Below are positions 16,061 through 17,204 of a stretch of DNA of 17,204 nucleotides, one piece after another (position 1 is the stretch's first letter; each line of letters starts with the position of its first letter). Source of the stretch: JBILCM01 sp044353165 (GTDB taxonomy: Bacteria; Bacillota; Bacilli; Paenibacillales; YIM-B00363); contig JBILCM010000045.1 in NCBI GenBank assembly GCA_044353165.1, positions 1 to 17,204 of the forward strand, written 5' to 3'. Both the position numbers and the translations under genes were made by a program. Below the pieces are notes generated by a model. It did not search any database and was not told where the DNA came from. It worked only from the letters and a program-made list of their open reading frames with translations.

Positions 16061-16081
16061 TTGGGGTAAAATACATGTCAA
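16053..16081. promoter_or_regulatory. Direct repeat CATGTCAA with a 21-bp period: candidate AraC-type operator
   Basis: CATGTCAA occurs at 16053-16060 and again at 16074-16081, exactly 21 bp apart. Extending the units to 13 bases gives 10 matches. The copy nearer the sulfatase covers the -35 box of the sulfatase 3 promoter and the other lies one step upstream of it, which is the class II activator geometry of AraC at araI1-araI2. Both copies also overlap possible start codons of the regulator, so autoregulation is possible. Confidence 0.5.
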
Positions 16082-16941
16082 AAGAGGACGAATTGAATGT
16101 GGTTTCAGATGCCGCTTTCATCGAAGAACAGCTCCGAGCGTTATTGGAAGCCGTGCCGTATCAATATCATCTGAAAATTCATCGCATGCATCATCTCACT
16201 GTACCGCATAAATGGAGAATTGAAGATCACAGGCGGAATGAAGATCTGCACTTTCTTTACGTTGAAGCGGGGGGTGGCGAATATGTGATCGATGGTCGCC
16301 CCGTCGCATTGCACAGAGGACGTATCATCTTTGTGAGCAACCAATGCGCGCATAGCGGGAGGCCCGATCCAGCAAATTTGCCGACCATTATCCCGATCCG
16401 ATTCGGGGTTTATCATAACGCGACTTTGCAGATGGTGAATTGGTTCACGAAACCATGTTATTTCGCTTTGCAACCGGAAACGACAATCACTTTCGAGCGG
16501 AAATTGGATCAACTGTATGATTTCTATAGGAGTCATGACCCGTTAGGTCGCGAGCAACGGTGCTCGGCGATGATGTACGAGGTGATTCTGGAATTATACC
16601 GCATGATGACCAGGGGGCGCACACGGCTCCAAGACGATCAATTAGCATACATCAAGCGCGCCATCGATGAGCGGCTGGATCATACCATGTCGCTAGAACG
16701 CTGGGCGAGAAAAGCGGGGATGTCAGAGAAACAATTGAGTCGCAAATTTCGCAGTACCTACGGGATGACGCTCAAACAATACCAAATTCAAGCGATCATT
16801 AGGCATGCACATTTCTTGCTCGAACATACGACCTCCTCTGTCACAGCTATCGCACGACAATTGGGATATCCTGATCCGTATACGTTCTCCAAACAATACA
16901 AACAAGTGATGGGACACTCACCTGCTCAAGTGCGTCGATGA
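16075..16941 (+). CDS. AraC-family transcriptional regulator with N-terminal cupin-type sensor
   Basis: A soluble DNA-binding regulator of 288 residues from the ATG at 16075. That start is favoured over the ATG at 16054 because GGGG (16063-16066) lies 8 bases upstream of it. The N-terminal half reads like an AraC-type cupin: H-F-L-Y-V-E-A-G-G-G-E-Y-V-I-D-G at about 59-74, then L-H-R-G-R-I-I-F-V, and H93 in the Q-C-A-H-S-G turn. The C-terminal ~95 residues hold two helix-turn-helix motifs, W-A-R-K-A-G-M-S-E-K-Q-L-S-R-K-F (about 210-225) and I-A-R-Q-L-G-Y-P-D-P-Y-T-F-S-K-Q (about 259-274). It is divergent from sulfatase 3, the usual layout for a local activator that binds a sugar product. The ligand is unknown. 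No terminator is evident after it. Confidence 0.9.
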   Translation: MSKEDELNVVSDAAFIEEQLRALLEAVPYQYHLKIHRMHHLTVPHKWRIEDHRRNEDLHFLYVEAGGGEYVIDGRPVALHRGRIIFVSNQCAHSGRPDPANLPTIIPIRFGVYHNATLQMVNWFTKPCYFALQPETTITFERKLDQLYDFYRSHDPLGREQRCSAMMYEVILELYRMMTRGRTRLQDDQLAYIKRAIDERLDHTMSLERWARKAGMSEKQLSRKFRSTYGMTLKQYQIQAIIRHAHFLLEHTTSSVTAIARQLGYPDPYTFSKQYKQVMGHSPAQVRR

Positions 16942-16972
16942 ATTGTGATGCTGTGCACCGAAGCGATGTCAT

Positions 16973-16980
16973 GTTAGAAT
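16973..16980 (+). promoter_or_regulatory. Candidate -10 element before the last gene
   Basis: TAGAAT (16975-16980) matches 5 of 6 -10 bases. The preceding TGT places a TG one base upstream, as in an extended -10. The expected -35 region (about 16952, TGTGCA) is poor. Transcription would begin near 16987, with GGGGAGG (about 16998-17004) ahead of the ATG at 17014. Confidence 0.35.
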
Positions 16981-17013
16981 AGAGTCATAGATCGTCAGGG
17001 GAGGATGGACAAT

Positions 17014-17204
17014 ATGGCACAGAACGATAGTTACAAATCCATTCCTGAAATATCGATCCAAGAAGGCACCGTCTCCGCGGGATCAGGGTCTGACGGCGGC
17101 GGTTCAGAAGTTGCTGTTCTGATTTCGGAAGATGGGTTAACCGCATCGATCCAGTGCATGATTCCTGAATCCGCCCCTCTCATGACGCGTGATCTGATTA
17201 CAAA
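17014..17204 (+). CDS. Probable FapA/DUF342-family protein, N-terminal part (3' end outside window)
   Basis: Only 63 full codons are visible, open to the window edge. The start ATG has GGGGAGG about 9 bases upstream; an in-frame ATG at 17005 is too close to that site. A short, polar Ser/Gly-rich leader (residues about 20-31) is followed by E-V-A-V-L-I-S-E-D-G-L-T-A-S-I and then P-L-M-T-R-D-L-I. This resembles the opening of FapA/DUF342 proteins, where a V-x-I-S-x-D-x-x-x-A strand precedes a T-x-x-D/E-V/I segment. Known FapA-like proteins are large cytoplasmic beta-helical proteins linked to flagella or cell-surface functions. The assignment is tentative because most of the protein is missing. 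Nothing connects it to the sulfatase genes. Confidence 0.5.
   Translation, partial: MAQNDSYKSIPEISIQEGTVSAGSGSDGGGSEVAVLISEDGLTASIQCMIPESAPLMTRDLIT

Noticed and set aside
1..17204. Mobile elements, CRISPR array, tRNA/rRNA, phage or toxin-antitoxin genes
   Set aside because: No transposase, integrase, regularly spaced repeat, clover-leaf sequence or paired small genes were found on either strand.

Overview
The window looks like chromosomal DNA of a spore-former-type Firmicute of the Paenibacillaceae, Paenibacillus or a close relative. The evidence is strong AGGAGG-type ribosome binding sites, TTG starts, lipobox lipoproteins, and a membrane-anchored Cache/AraC regulator (YesS type) next to an LplB/YtcP/LplA-type sugar importer, an arrangement common in that family. 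The assignment rests on gene content only; no search was run.

Layout. (1) 3-1379 (+): a type I (formylglycine) sulfatase whose first ~40 residues lie outside the window. (2) 1461-3767 (+): a membrane-spanning AraC-family sensor-regulator, closed by a good terminator. (3) 4002-7975 (+): an ABC importer of two permeases and a lipoprotein solute-binding protein, with a candidate cre site and promoter upstream. The binding protein carries an unusual ~120-residue Ala/Glu/Lys-rich stalk. (4) 8127-9524 (+): a second sulfatase. (5) 9525-13273 (-): potABCD, a spermidine/putrescine-type ABC importer whose genes overlap one another, with a strong promoter at 13327-13354. (6) 13450-14592 (+): an MFS transporter. 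(7) 14605-15993 (-): a third sulfatase, clearly a paralogue of the second. (8) 16075-16941 (+): a soluble cupin-AraC regulator, divergent from sulfatase 3. (9) 17014-end (+): the start of what is probably a FapA/DUF342-like protein.

How the genes may work together (inference): the Cache/AraC protein senses an extracellular ligand and switches on the importer. The importer takes up a small sulfated sugar. Sulfatases 2 and 3 have no signal peptide and would remove sulfate in the cytoplasm. The second AraC protein probably controls sulfatase 3 and itself through a 21-bp direct repeat over the -35 box of the sulfatase promoter. No glycoside hydrolase and no formylglycine-generating enzyme is present, so both would have to come from elsewhere. 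The polyamine importer and the MFS gene sit between two inverted, paralogous sulfatases, and no functional link to sulfated-glycan use is visible.

There is no gene-free stretch longer than about 235 bases. No rRNA, tRNA, CRISPR array, insertion sequence, phage gene or attachment site was seen.
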